Below, piece by piece: positions 22,246 through 34,093 of a DNA stretch of 64,000 nucleotides. This DNA is from Chondrus crispus (lineage: Eukaryota; Rhodophyta; Florideophyceae; Gigartinales; Gigartinaceae). The translations under genes and the position numbers were made by a program. A model generated the notes under the pieces. The model saw nothing but the letters and a program-made list of their open reading frames with translations. It made no database searches and was not told the origin of the DNA. Where the stretch lies: assembly GCF_000350225.1 (NCBI RefSeq), contig NW_005179310.1, positions 124,001 through 188,000 on the forward strand. The letters are read 5' to 3'. How positions within the stretch are numbered: position 1 is the first letter of the stretch; each line of letters begins with the position of its first letter.

Positions 22246-22787
22246 CTGCGCTGTGGTGTAGCGCCTGGGCCTCGCTGCGCTCGGCCTGCGGCGCTCCGCG
22301 CGGAATTTTTTCGGCGCTCCTTGCGCTCCGGCTTCTTGCCCGCGCGCCGCCCATTCGGGAGAGGGCAGCAATTGTTGGTCCGCCTCATACGCCACCCGTG
22401 CGCGGGCGGCGACTCCGTGTGTCCGACGTGCGGGCCGGTCTGACGGCGTATTGAGTATGATACGGCGCAGGGGCAGGCGGAGTGCATACGTGGTGCTTGT
22501 TGGTGCCCGCTGTACACGCGAGCGCTGATGGACTGTATGCCCTTACTGTATGCCACGATACGTGGCAGCGGTCGGTGCGCCGTATACGTGCTGGAAGACA
22601 CGCGGTAGCTTCTGTGCACTCGGTACGTGTTGTCCAGGGTGGCGTCTGAGATGACTCAAATAGTCCGTGACCAGTCCGCCACCCCCCTCTTGGTCTCCAA
22701 GCCAGCCCCGCCCGTAGCGTGTGCAGCCATTCCCCACCGCTCAGTGTCTCATTCCACTCTTGAGAGCTTCCGCTGACCATCTCCGGC

Positions 22788-24998
22788 ATGGCAGACTCGA
22801 CCTCTACCCCGCGGCCGACGGCCGTGGTCCCATCTTCGAGTGAGGGTGGCCTCCTGGACGCGTCGTCCTGTCCGCATGAGGCGACCGCCGACTTGACGAG
22901 GGCGGCCCCGCCGCTACCGCCGGCGTTCCAAAAGTGTCGCTCTCGTTCGACTACCGTCTCTGTAGAGCTGGTGGCCCCCACGGAGGGCCCGCCGCAGCCG
23001 GTATTGTCGTTCCGTCCAGCGACTACCTCCCCTCCGCCGGTCGAGGTCGAGCCTGTCCACCGTCCGGAGGCCACAAACAATACCTCTCCCGGCGCGCTTC
23101 CAAGCCATCAGCCTCCTGCTTCCAATCCCTCTCCTGTCGAAGGAGATGGGGAATTACCCTCCACTACTCAGTGGTTGGGGGAGCCCTCGCCGGATGCTGC
23201 GCAGCTCCCTATCCGTGAGCTGCGCTATCCCTGGCGAATCTGCGGTCGCTCGAATGTGACCGTAGAGGAGTTGACCTCCTGCAGATGGCTCCGCCCCGAT
23301 CTCGCCCGCATTTTTAAGATTTACGAGGCGGGTGGAGCGGAAGAGGCGTCTTCGTCGCTTCACCGTTTGATGGCAGAGGGTTGGGGTGCCGGATACCAGG
23401 TACCCGACGAGTTACCTGGGGACCGCACGTTTGCGTACAGTATTGCGGAGGCTGCCTACCTTGACCGCATGGGCTCACTCCTCTCTGGCTCAGGACAAGT
23501 TTACCCCCGACGGTTTGTGTTGTCCGAGGTAGCCGGACTATACGTGTCCCCTCGTGCTTACGCATTCACGAGGGCCCGAGTAGCTCTGCAGAAGTCGTCG
23601 TGCTCTCTAATGCGCTTACATTCCGTCTCCTTTGCGCATTACGATTGGTTCGCGTGCAGAGGGGAGGGCGAGCTGGATGGTAATTACCCCGTCGGTCGCC
23701 TTCGCGTCCGGTTTGTCGACTGCGGATTTCCCGTCTCTTCCTGTAGTCGTGCGGGAGAGCTCCCCTCGCTGGGGATTCATCCCCTTCAACCCCCAATTCT
23801 GAAGCATTTCGGTCTGGCTTGTGCCAACTCGCAGCACCCCGCCCACTCTCTTCTGACGTACAATTACGAGCGAGAGTGGGCGTGGTCTTTGTGCTGCGCT
23901 TTCATGGCCGGAGTGCACATGAATAAGCGGGTTTTCTTACAACCGAGTCCCACTATCTCATTTGTGGAGCGCATCGCAACGGGCATGCCCCGCGTTGCGC
24001 TTCGTCTTTCGGAACACGAATCCGCTCACGTACCGTGGGCGTTCAATCACGTTATTGGTCTCATGAAACGGGCGGGGGAGGTGAGTTCGCAAAACCACCG
24101 CTCGTGGATCGACTACACCACGGGGGTCAGGTGTCCTTTCCTCGCGTATGATGCCCTGTCGGACGCCTTCGTGGCGCGTCCTGTCCCTGTCACCCCAGTG
24201 GGAGGCGGTACGGGAAAGAGGGGAGGCGTCGGTTCGGAGAGCCGGCGCGGTCGGCGGAAACGCTATCGCGACCTGGACGCTGTTGGTCCGGACTCCGTTG
24301 GCTCTGCACAACGTCCTCCCTTCACGGCACCGACAGCAGACAGCCCCCGCCTCCAGGGAGGTAGCAGCTGTGTACAGGACGTCCTTCCCGTCCCTCCCCT
24401 CGGCGAGGCGGAGCAGGGCCCCGACCATACCCGCTCCGTGCGGGCCCTCGTGCTTCCTCCAGGGGAACTGGCATCCATTCCCGAGTTGCGGCGCGCTCTA
24501 GGTGCAGCTCTGCGGCGTTCTTGGACTGTAGGCGGTCTTATTCGTACTCTCGGGTCCTGGTTTCTTGCCCGGAGTGACGAAGCGCGAGGGCTTCGTGACG
24601 ACCTTGGGGCACGGACGATGGAACTACAGCGGTTGCAACACGAGCTGTCGTCTATGCGCACGGCGTACGAGCGCGTGTCGCGCGATCGAGAGCGCTACCG
24701 GCGCGAGCGCGATATTTTGCGGGCACCCCTGCCGGTTTCTCTGCCTGTAATTCACGCCGCTCCCCGCGCTTCGGCGACTCCCGCTCTCCGTGATCCGTAC
24801 GCTGACTACGAGGCAGCTAATTCCCAGCCGCGAGCTTACAACCCTCCTGACACAGCTGAACTTGTCGACGGCCACGACGTCCTGGCGATGCCCAGCGTCG
24901 CAGAGGTGGCGGCGGAGGCCCCCTCTTACCCCGGCTACTGTCCTTCGAGGTATTACGAACCGGGGTCCCGAATGCCTTCGAACGACGCGAGCCACTGA
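22788..24998 (+). CDS. Antisense cargo ORF of element E, 736 aa, unknown
   Basis: The frame opens with ATG (MADSTSTPRPTAVV) and runs 736 codons opposite to gag and pol, between pol and the 3' LTR. I do not recognise the family. Visible parts: residues 1-140, Pro/Ser/Thr-rich and probably disordered; about 145-450, a globular-looking region with many aromatic, Cys and Trp residues (RYPWRICGRSNVTVEELTSC, HYDWFACRGEGELDGNYPVG); about 470-490, a basic nuclear-localisation-like stretch (SRRGRRKRYRD); about 590-650, a coiled coil (ELQRLQHELSSMRTAYERVS); and a Tyr/Pro-rich tail. No transmembrane segment or signal peptide is evident. Its length without stops in an element with about 1% LTR divergence suggests selection or recent capture. 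Extra antisense ORFs in the same position are known in plant chromoviruses and Tat-type elements such as Grande and RetroSat2; I see no clear similarity to them. Confidence 0.65.
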   Translation: MADSTSTPRPTAVVPSSSEGGLLDASSCPHEATADLTRAAPPLPPAFQKCRSRSTTVSVELVAPTEGPPQPVLSFRPATTSPPPVEVEPVHRPEATNNTSPGALPSHQPPASNPSPVEGDGELPSTTQWLGEPSPDAAQLPIRELRYPWRICGRSNVTVEELTSCRWLRPDLARIFKIYEAGGAEEASSSLHRLMAEGWGAGYQVPDELPGDRTFAYSIAEAAYLDRMGSLLSGSGQVYPRRFVLSEVAGLYVSPRAYAFTRARVALQKSSCSLMRLHSVSFAHYDWFACRGEGELDGNYPVGRLRVRFVDCGFPVSSCSRAGELPSLGIHPLQPPILKHFGLACANSQHPAHSLLTYNYEREWAWSLCCAFMAGVHMNKRVFLQPSPTISFVERIATGMPRVALRLSEHESAHVPWAFNHVIGLMKRAGEVSSQNHRSWIDYTTGVRCPFLAYDALSDAFVARPVPVTPVGGGTGKRGGVGSESRRGRRKRYRDLDAVGPDSVGSAQRPPFTAPTADSPRLQGGSSCVQDVLPVPPLGEAEQGPDHTRSVRALVLPPGELASIPELRRALGAALRRSWTVGGLIRTLGSWFLARSDEARGLRDDLGARTMELQRLQHELSSMRTAYERVSRDRERYRRERDILRAPLPVSLPVIHAAPRASATPALRDPYADYEAANSQPRAYNPPDTAELVDGHDVLAMPSVAEVAAEAPSYPGYCPSRYYEPGSRMPSNDASH

Positions 24999-26742
24999 GC
25001 TCGCTTTTGCCCTGGTTCGCCGCAAGTGTTAGCTGTAGCGCGTGCTCCTTCGAATAAAGGGATCCCGGGACCTTACTGCCCTTGGTATTTTCTCATGCCG
25101 CTTTCCACGGGTGTCCTTCCGCGAGCGACCTCCTGGCATACGCCCGAGCCGTGGGGTCGCGCTATTTTCGACTGCGCCCCCCTTTTCTTTACCATTCGAC
25201 ACTCTACACCTCGCCATGGGTACAATCCCCTTCCTCTTCGCCATGTCCTTCCCAGTGCGGCCTCCGGTGCCTCTCCATTGGCGGTGCGGCGCGAGCACTT
25301 CCCGACACGTGCGGTGACTGGCGGCGCGCACGTACCGACGCACACGCTGCAGAAGACAGTCCAAGACGAGCTCGCAGGTTGCAGGTCATGCTGCGCCGCC
25401 CTCGGCGCGGTCGTTCTTGACGAGCAACGGCATCCGTGTTGTCGTGGGGGCCCTCTGTCTCAGGGCTGTTAAGGTCGCCCCGACGTCGGCCTTGTCGACG
25501 CCGGGGGTTTTTGCGCGGCTTCCGAGCACGAAGGGCTCGTGACGTCCCCTTGTCGAAGCCGTCATCGGTTCACTCACCACGAACGTCGGTGGTGGTGATT
25601 TGAATCGCGCTCGTCGCTGCATGTCGGTCGTCTAACACGCGCGCGGCGCCGTGCACGTGTGGTCCGGGCCACCTGTTTGCCCGCGGCAATTTCCACCACC
25701 CAATATTTTTCGTTTCCGGGTAAGGTGGCGGTTTCGGCGAGGTTGCCCTCCAGCTGCCGACCACGAACGGTGTCGTCGGCAGGCTGCGTGTCCGGAGCGC
25801 CGCTTCCGTTGTCGCCGCCAGAGAGTGTGTCTCCGTCGGGGTGCGGTACGGGCCGTCGAACTGGTCAGGCCGAGGGTACGTTCGGCCATCCCGCGTGCCA
25901 TTGCGTGTCTCGCATGCCAACGTGCATGCGTTTGCTCACGTGAGTTGTCCATTTTCGCGACTACTTTTTCGTTAATTTTCTCCTGCCCGTGGTGGCAGGT
26001 TGACACCGAGTGCTGCACAGTAGGACTTATTTCTCCTTATTTTTTCCATGTTGTTCGCGTCGGCGGCCCAAGCACTGTACAGCATTATATCACCCCTGGG
26101 GTGACCGTCATCATCCCAATCATTCTCTGAGGCCATGCGGTGCCTCTCTTGTCATATTATCGTGACAGTGGAGTGGCGGTTGTTCGTCCGCCCCTTCCTC
26201 CGTCCTCACTCGGCCCGTACCAAAGTATGCGTACGCTATTCTTCACACCTCGCGCCTTGCTTTGTGCAATCCGTTCGCTCCTACGCTCACCTGGCGCGAC
26301 TTGAGCATAATGCCGCATTCTAGGCGGCCATCCCGGGGACGTTTCGTGTCCCCTAAGACGCGAATTCTCGCATCCGACTCCGTAAGCGCTCGCCAACGAT
26401 CGGCTGACGGAAGCCTAACTGCTTCCGGTACGGGCTGCCTTGTGCAGGTGATCGTCTCGTTCGTCGGACGTCCTCTCGCCGCGGTTGCCGGACTTAACGG
26501 AATGTCCGGCGACCCAGTTCGGGGGGAAGCGTCCGACCTTTCTGCTCCCACAAAGGAGCATTCGCCTTATCCGTTCGAGTACACGTCGACCCTCGTATAG
26601 TCGGTCAATACGAGGGCCACAATTCCTTGAGGTAGTCCGCACTGCCTCATCCTTACGCCTTACGTCGTGCGTCCTTGGGTTTCGGAAGTCAAATACGGCT
26701 TGACTTCTGTGCGGTCCTCACGTCAACCGTAACGAAGCGGTT
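24999..26742. other. Gene-free part of element E cargo
   Basis: Sequence between the stop of the antisense ORF and the end of pol. Several frames of 80-160 codons are open on both strands but overlap each other and show no domain. It could hold the promoter or terminator of the antisense gene; I see no specific signal. Confidence 0.5.
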
Positions 26743-26780
26743 GAGGACCCCCCTCTCAAGCGTGAACGTCCGCGTTCGCG
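26743..26780 (-). other. Second polypurine-like tract and hairpin at the end of pol
   Basis: On the minus strand the last codons of pol (ANADVHA, stop) form a GAACG/CGTTC hairpin and are followed at once by TTGAGAGGGGGGTCCTC. This matches the pol-end/polypurine module that directly precedes the LTR at 3282. No LTR follows here; the cargo does. Confidence 0.7.
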
Positions 26781-29700
26781 TCAGATGTGAGGTTCCTGCC
26801 GGTGCGTCTCCGGAGGTGTTGGGCGTAACGAGACACCAACTCCTCCGGAACGTGAGTCCGGGCGGTCCATGTGGGCGTGTCGTAATCCGTCCACTTGATG
26901 AGAAACTCGATGGTTCCGTCCTCCATGGCTCGATGCCGGAGTAATCGTTCCACGGCATACTGCGTGCCCTCGGCGACCTTGTCGGCAAGGTCACTTGGGG
27001 TTGTTGTACTCGCCCGTGGCGCGCCCGTCGGTGGTGGCGCGTACACGCAGCGGTCTGCAGAGACGCGCTCGGTGACACCATCACGATCGATCGTGATGGT
27101 TCGCCGGTCGTTGGAGAGTACCCGGTATGGCCCAACGGCGGGCGACGCGAGTTTGTTAGACGTCTTTGCCCCATCGGTGGGGTTCAGGTAGACGTAATTA
27201 CCTGGCTTGATACGTGCGTTGAGCCGTCTGACGCGCTTATCGAAGTCGCGCTTGTACCGAGCCTGCGTCCGGCGCAGGCTCCCGTACGCCTTCTGGATCG
27301 TGTCGTCCAACGTCTTGAGGAATTCAGCGCGCGCGTTGCCCCTATCGGACGGGGGCGCGTCACAGTCGGCTCTACGTAGAGAGAACTCCGGCGGGGGTTG
27401 GCTGAGGACGAGCTCGAAGGGCGTGGTACTCGTCGTACGATGTACGTGGGAGTTGTACGCGTACGTGAGCGGCCCCACGTACACGTCCCAGTTGTCCTGA
27501 TGTTCGCCGACGTAATTCCGTAACATCGAAGCGATCGTCCGGTTGTATCGCTCGACCTGCCCGTTCGTCTAGGGGTGGTACGCCGAAGTGTACAAGTTCG
27601 TCACCCCCAGGACACGGCACGTGCTGTGGAAGAACTTCGCGTTAAACTGCGGTCCGTTATCCGACAGTAGCGAGCGTGGGACGCCGTATTTAAATACCCA
27701 CGCGTCGCAGAACGCGACGGCTACCGTGTACGCGGTTACGGTCCGCAGTGCTACAACTTGAGTCAGCTTGGTGAAACGGTCCGTAATTACGAGAAGGAAC
27801 CGTTTCCCTGCCTTCGTCTTGGGTAGCGGTCCCAAGATGTCGATGGCGAGGCTCTCAAGCGGCCGTGTTGCCGGAAACAACTTCAAACGGTTGAGGTGTT
27901 TCCGCAACTTTACACGGTTCATCGCGCATGTTCGGCACCCTCGCACCGTAGCTGCGACATCTGCAGCGAGATGGGGCCAGTAGTAATCGCGACGGAGCGC
28001 GAAGTACATACGGTTCTGGCCCGGGTGCCCCGCGATGGTTGGTGTGTTGCAGAGCTGGAGAAGCCGAGCCCGTAGCGTCCGTGGCACCACGACCTGCACG
28101 ATGTCAGGGTCGAAGGGGTGTCTCCGTTTGAGCACCCCGTGGTGGTCCTCGAAGAACGCGGAGTCCTGGGACTCTGACTGTCGTGCCAGTACGGTCTGGC
28201 AGGAGTCATCCACGCGTTGCTCTTCGGCTATCTCCTCTAACGTAAGAGGGGCCGGAAGGTCGTCCTGCGGAGGGGCGACGGTGGAGGCGGGCGCGCCAAC
28301 TTCGGCTTGTTCGGCGCGCTCGATGTCGACAGCGTCGAACTCGTCGTTCTCCTCCCAGAACGAGGTGGGTCCTTCAAGAGCGGGGGCCTCGTCGTCGCCC
28401 CTTGGCTCGTCGCGCGTACGGACGCGCGACCCTCTTCGCGATCCGGCTTGGTTCCTTGTTGTCAAGAAGACATGGACGGCCTTGTGATCGCAGCTCGCGG
28501 TACAGACGTGGTCCGCGAGCTCGTCCGACATGTCACGGACGGTCGTACCCGCATCGAAGGTGGGAACGTCGTCATCCACCTCGACGGCTGGGCGACGGTC
28601 GTCGGTGACCCTTGGCGACACGAGGCGTGACAGGGCATCGGGCACCTTGTGCACGCGCCCGGGGCGGTACTGGATGGTGAAGTCGTATTCCGCCAACCGC
28701 AGTCGCCACCGGGTAAGCTTTCCAGAACTCTCCGTAAGGGACATAGGCCATCGGAGGGCATCATGGTCCGTCCGGACGATGAACTTGGTACCTTCGATGT
28801 ACGGCCGTAGTGTGCGGACGGCCCACACTACGGCAAAGCATTCGCGCTCCGTAGCGCTGTAGTTGCGCTCACTATCGGACAGTGAGTACGACCAATACCC
28901 GACGGGGCGCCAGTCGTTGGCGCCTTCGTGTTCCTGGAGCAACGTACAGCCCAGTTGATAGGCACTAGCATCCGTGTCGATCATGTACGGCCGACCGTAC
29001 CGCGGCAATGCTAGGATCGGCGGGGAAATCATCCGCTCCTTCAACGCTTCGAACGCTTGAAGTTGCAGCTCGGTCGGGTCGTCGAAGTTGGGGTCCGCGT
29101 CCTTGCGCGTCATGTCCGTTAATGGGCGCGCAACCTTCGCGAACCCCTTCACGAAGCGGCGGTAGACGTTGCACGCTCCGAGGTACGAGCGCACCTGCAT
29201 CAACGTCCTCGGAAACGTGAACGTCTTGAAGGCGTCCGCCGCCGCTTCGGTGACGCTCAGCTTACCTGGGGAAATGACGTGCCCCAGGTAGTGCACCTTC
29301 GGTTGGAAGAAGCTACACTTCTTGAGCTTGAGGGAGATTCCGGCGCTCCTCAGCAAGCTCAAGACAGTGTCGAGATGCTTTGCGTGTTCTCCGTGCGTAC
29401 GGGAGAACACGATGACATCATCCAGGTAGACGAGGCATATCTGACATCGGACGCTAGATAGGATGATGTCGAGGGCACGTTGGAAGGTGGCCGGTGCCCC
29501 TTTTAGCCCGAACGGCATACGCAAATGGCGAAACGTTCCCATACGCGTGGTGAACGTGGTCTTGTCCCGGTCTTCCGGAGCGACGGGGATCTGCCAATAA
29601 CCGGAATTGCAGTCCAACGTCGTCAAGACGGCTGCATCTCCGAGCGAATCGATGCAGTCGTCCATCTGGGGTAGCGGATACGAATCCGCTGCCGTCTTTG

Positions 29701-31309
29701 CGTTGAGACGCCGGTAGTCCACGCAGAACCGAAGAGAGCCGTCTTTTTTCGGTACGAGCACCACGGGGGACGCCCACTCGGTGCTCGCAGGTTCGATTAC
29801 CTCGGCGTTCAACATTTTGTGGACTTCCTTGGCGACCATCTCACGCATAGCCGGCCCCTTTCGGTAGGGCATTGAACGTATCGGCTTCGTACCCGGTTCG
29901 AGGGGAATGCGGTGTTCGGTCGCTCGGATCGTTCCGAGCGCCCCGCTCCACAGACTCGAGTGCTTACGGAGCATCTCGAGCACGAGGCCCCGGAACTTGT
30001 CATCATCGATGTATGACAAGTCGATTTCTTTTTCCCAATCCTCCGGCGGATTTTCGGGATCCTTTTCAGAGGCGGGTGCAGTGCCCCCTTCCGGCGGCGG
30101 GCACTTCGCCGGTCGGCCGTCCGTACCGGCTCCTTTCTTCTCAACTGTTGCCCCCTGGGCGGAGCCTGGTCGACCAGCTCCTGCCGTTCCGACTTGATCG
30201 GTCAAGTCGGTGAGGTGTAGCGCGTGCGCGATCCCCTCGGCGATGCCACGTTCGGGCGTCAAGATCGCGAGGGGGTTGCGCTTTGCGTATCCCACGACGG
30301 TGTGCTTCGGAAGCCGCCTTTCCTGTCGCGAAAAGTTCGCGACGATGACGTCGAAGGTCTGGTTCGGCAGGACCTCGACGACGCCGTTCGTCAGCCTCAC
30401 TCCATGTCGGTGTTGGAGTGACGGCTTCGGCTCTATAAACACGAGTCCCCTCCCCGTCGTAGTAACGCGCACACGGGCCTGCGACCTCGCGGGAATGGTA
30501 ACCCAGCGGGCGATTCGGATCGCCTGCGGGGCTTCGTCGCGTGCGTCAGCCCGGTTTGTCTGACGTCCGTGCCGCCTGGTTGGGGGAGTCGGCTCCCCCT
30601 TCCCGTCGACGATGGCAACGGAGCCACCTTGGCGGAGCTCCAACCGTTGAGCTTCGATGTCGATACTTCGTACGTGTGTATCGATGAAGGCCGTACCAAG
30701 GAGGACCGGCACGGCGAGCTGGTCCGCCACGACGAACGGAATTCGGAACGTCGTGTTCCTCAACAGCACGGCCAATCGTACGACGGCCGAGAGCTTAAGC
30801 GGGTTGCTATTGGCGCCTGCCAATCGGGGCAGTGGTGCGTCGCGGATGACGTACCGCGACCAATCGAGAGGAAGGTCCGCCTTCCTCACCAGATTGTACC
30901 CCGAGCACGTATCAACGGCGATCGTGCGGGGCTTGAAGGCATTTCCCTCCGTGGCTATCGAGCCGAGAACGTTGTAAATCTTCGACGTCATAAGGCAAAT
31001 GACGCCGTCGACCACCTTCGGCGTGCTCGGCTCGGCGAGATCGTTCCGCCTGGGCCGCCGGCGCCGGTTCCGACTTCTCTTCCGCGTCCTTCGGCCTTGG
31101 TCGCGGAGCGCCCTTCGGTCGGCCGCGTCCCCGCGACAAGTCGCGTTCGTACGCGGCTTGAATTCTTCTGGCGGCCGCGGGTCCCCCTGGGTCGGGCCGC
31201 TGGCGCGTTCGATGCGCTTCTTGTTAGGCACTTGGCTCACGGTTGCCACAGTGCCTTCATCCATGTGCGCCGGGCTCACGGTTGCCTCAGCGTCTTCGTC
31301 CTTTCGCAC
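26756..31309 (-). mobile_element. pol: pol of element E: PR-RT-RNaseH-INT-chromodomain
   Basis: The polyprotein region runs leftward from 31309. Counted from there: retropepsin near residue 133 (VDTCSG); reverse transcriptase about 480-690 with the YLDD catalytic box at 628-631; RNase H about 770-900 (DTDAS, ATEREC, RTDHDAL); a variable acidic linker about 900-1050; integrase with an HHCC-type zinc region (HPGQ through CRTCA) and the catalytic Asp residues in AIDILGP (1157) and SDNGPQF (1217); and, near the end, a chromodomain (VERLLRHR through FLIKWTDYDTPTWTARTHVP). The chromodomain places it in the chromoviruses and suggests targeting to modified chromatin. The region is nearly continuous with about one break. 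The usual product acts within virus-like particles and then in the nucleus. Confidence 0.93.
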
Positions 31310-31455
31310 CGAGCTTACGGGTGTCTCGGTGCGCTTGTGCGGGGTTGAGGGAAATAATATCCGTAAACATTCCCCTCCCCCGCCGGGGACAAATAGGGGC
31401 GGGTCAAGGTTGGTTTGACAAGACGGTTCACGCGACCGCGCGAACGTAACCGTCT

Positions 31456-34016
31456 TTACGGGTTTTTCGAACTACCCGAGCTGTCAGTGCTATTCGCTTG
31501 GCTATCGTTAGCTAGCGCGTCGACGGGCCCCTGGCCGCGCGGATGGGGACGGTTTCCCCACCCCGACTGGGCATCTTCTACGAAGTAATCGGATACTTCG
31601 TGGTCTTGGATTGCAACGTCCGGCCGTTGCAATATTCGAGGGGCGGAGAGAACGGGCTCCCCTCCGCCTCTTTCCGTGGGTTGGGGGTGCGTCTCACCAG
31701 CCCAATCTTGGAGGTACATGATGGCATTCTGTACCCCTTGGGGCAACGGGGGTCGGCCCCGGTCGCCTCGCCCATCTCGACGGGGATATCGCGTATCCAT
31801 CCGACGAGGGTCACGTCGATCCCTTTGATCGGTCCCCGGGTATCGGTACCCGCCTTCACAAGGGGCAAAACGGACGCCCCCACCCGATCGGCTCGGGTCA
31901 CCTCGGCGCGGGCCTCGGTCTGCCCGCGTAGACTGCTGGATGAGATTGCGCATTCCGGGGCGCGTCTCCATCTGATAGCGGTAGTTCCTGTACGCCGTGA
32001 ACTGACGTTGTTCATGCGACAGGAACGGGCACGCGTACATGGCGTGGCCGTACGTCCGGCACAGCCAACAAATGTACGCGCTGCCATCGGTCGACGCGAA
32101 AGTCGCCGCGTGGCGTGCCTCCTCATCGGTGAGTCGAGGCACGTTAGGCAGCCTGCGGTCTCGTTCTCGACGGGAGATATCCAGCTCGGCCATGTTGTGG
32201 TTCGGACCACCCGTGGCCCTCGGCGTGTGTGCGAACGCCGTTGCGAAGCTTCCGGTCGAACCGGTGGAAGCTGGCGTAGGGGGTCGGCCTCCTGCCCGGT
32301 CGAAGCCTTGTGTGATGAGGACAGGGTCGGCCTGCCACTCATCTTCTCCAATGTGGAGGGCGGTCGCCGGCGAACTCGTTCCGTGAGACCTTGGAGTTCG
32401 GACTCCCTTTGCTGCCGGCTTCGGGTCCGGCAGCGGCAACCCGCGACGAGCTCGGTAGGTTGTACCCTCGGCCGTTGCGATACGGCGAATCGTTGAGAGT
32501 TCGGTCTTCTGTTGTCCGGGCAACCTTTGCATCGTCTCTGCCACTGCGGCCCGGGTCGCAGTGGACAGCCCGCGCACGAAGTAGTGCGCGAGGGCTTGTT
32601 CTGAGAATACGGCCGTGCATCGGAACGCGGCCGATTCCAGCCGGTCTGCGAACGTGTTCTCGGTTTCGTGAGGAAGCTGTCGCGCCGACGCGACAGCATC
32701 AAACGCTTCCCCCAACACGTCGTCGGTTAGGTAGCGTTTGATAAATTGGTTGACGAGACCAGGCCAGCTCGTTTCTTCGTGGAGCTGGCCGGCGCGGAGG
32801 CCACGCATGGTGTAGCTCGTATACAACCGCTCCGCGTCCCGCTCGAGGAAGTGAGCGAAGACACGGATTGCCACACCTTCGGTCAGGTGCTGGGCATTGA
32901 AGGTTATCCGGATATCCTTCAGAAACGGGAGCAACTGAATCGCGTCAGTACCGTCGAAGCTCTTCATCGTGGGACGGAGCCCACGGCAGCGTTGGACGTA
33001 CTTCGCGATCCGTCCCGCGTCACCCGAGGTAACGAGCCTCGAGGTGTTATCCAACCGATACATGCAGTAGTTTGCGACGGCGCTGAACTCCTGTATCATG
33101 GTGTGGACGGGCTCGAGCCCGGGTTCGGCGGGGCCCAACGTTCCGAACGGCGTGACGGGCAACGTTCGGACGTCGACGGGGCCGGGATGCGTGGTAAGAT
33201 CCGCTGGCTGGTAGCCGCCCCAGCGAGGATCGAAGGGGAGAATCGGTTTCCCTGATCCGCGGGCCACTCCTCCACGGCCACGGTCGGGTTCGTCCGGTAC
33301 CCGTCGGGACTGCCGCATGCTTCCGGATGCATACGGCAGGGCTTGAGTCTCGGACGCGAAGTTCGCGTCCGCCGTCGGCTTGATGTCCTCCGCCCTCCGA
33401 CTGGTGACGGCTCCAGTCGGGGGCCACTCCTGCGCTCCGGATGCGCCCGGAGGAACAGTGGCACCGGGCCCACTCGAGGGGCTCCGGGCGGCCTCTCGGC
33501 CGAGGTCTGTTCCATCTCACGGGCACGGCGGCGTGTTGAGTTGAGCTCCGCCGCCATGTGCGCGAACGCTCCCATCTGTTCGGCTGATGGGAAGGGTTGC
33601 GGGTCGCGGTGGACCCCGAAGTTTGCACTCACGGGTCGACCCGCAACGTCCACGGCGGGGGAATTGATGCGCGCCTCTTCGACCAGTACCAAACGGGACT
33701 GTAGCTGGTCGACGAGGGCGCGCAGGTTCTCCAAGGACTGAGTTACGCGCTCAAACCTTCCTTCGCGGAGGGAGCGCAACTCATCCATACAGCGGGCGTA
33801 GACGCTGTCGGAGACGTCGATACGGAGGGATGTTCGGACATCTTCAATATACTCGGCGATGCGATCGTACATCGCGCGAGCGCGTCCTTCGGAGAAGTCG
33901 GGCGACGGTTCGCGGTCTCGAGGACCAGCGTCGCCGTCGCCGACTCGGACGCGGAGCGCGGCCTCTCGCACATCGGCGGGCTCCGAGCGAATCGAGGTGG
34001 GATATTCGCCACTCAT
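31456..34016 (-). mobile_element. gag: gag of element E
   Basis: The gag region begins just inside the primer site (MSGEYPTSIRSEPADVREAA at 34016) with a coiled-coil-like N-terminus. It continues in a second overlapping frame, with a capsid domain (KSFDGTDAIQLLPFLKDIRI, FADRLESAAFRCTAVFSEQA) and a CCHC knuckle CWLCRTYGHAMYAC. The two frames overlap between 33096 and 33318. Whether this reflects the programmed frameshifting known in the family or decay cannot be told from sequence. Pol starts about 150 bp beyond the end of gag. Confidence 0.88.
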
Positions 34017-34074
34017 CTCGACGCGTAAGGACGCAGAGGTAAACGATAGTCTTCTCGGTTCGATCTTGAGAGTC

Positions 34075-34092
34075 TTCTAGGTCGGGAGACCA
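34075..34092 (-). other. Primer-binding site, element E
   Basis: Minus-strand TGGTCTCCCGACCTAGAA, one base inside the 5' LTR. It is complementary to the 3' end of the priming tRNA and is identical in elements C, D, E and F. I could not name the tRNA with confidence. Confidence 0.85.
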
Positions 34093-34093
34093 C

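Noticed and set aside
21071-22443. 396- and 330-codon frames over the 66-bp array as genes
   Set aside because: They are open in two frames at once because the unit is a multiple of three; better explained as a repeat.
30569-31348. 259-codon plus frame opposite pol, and similar plus frames at 31543-33741
   Set aside because: Shadows of the gag and pol coding strand without domains.
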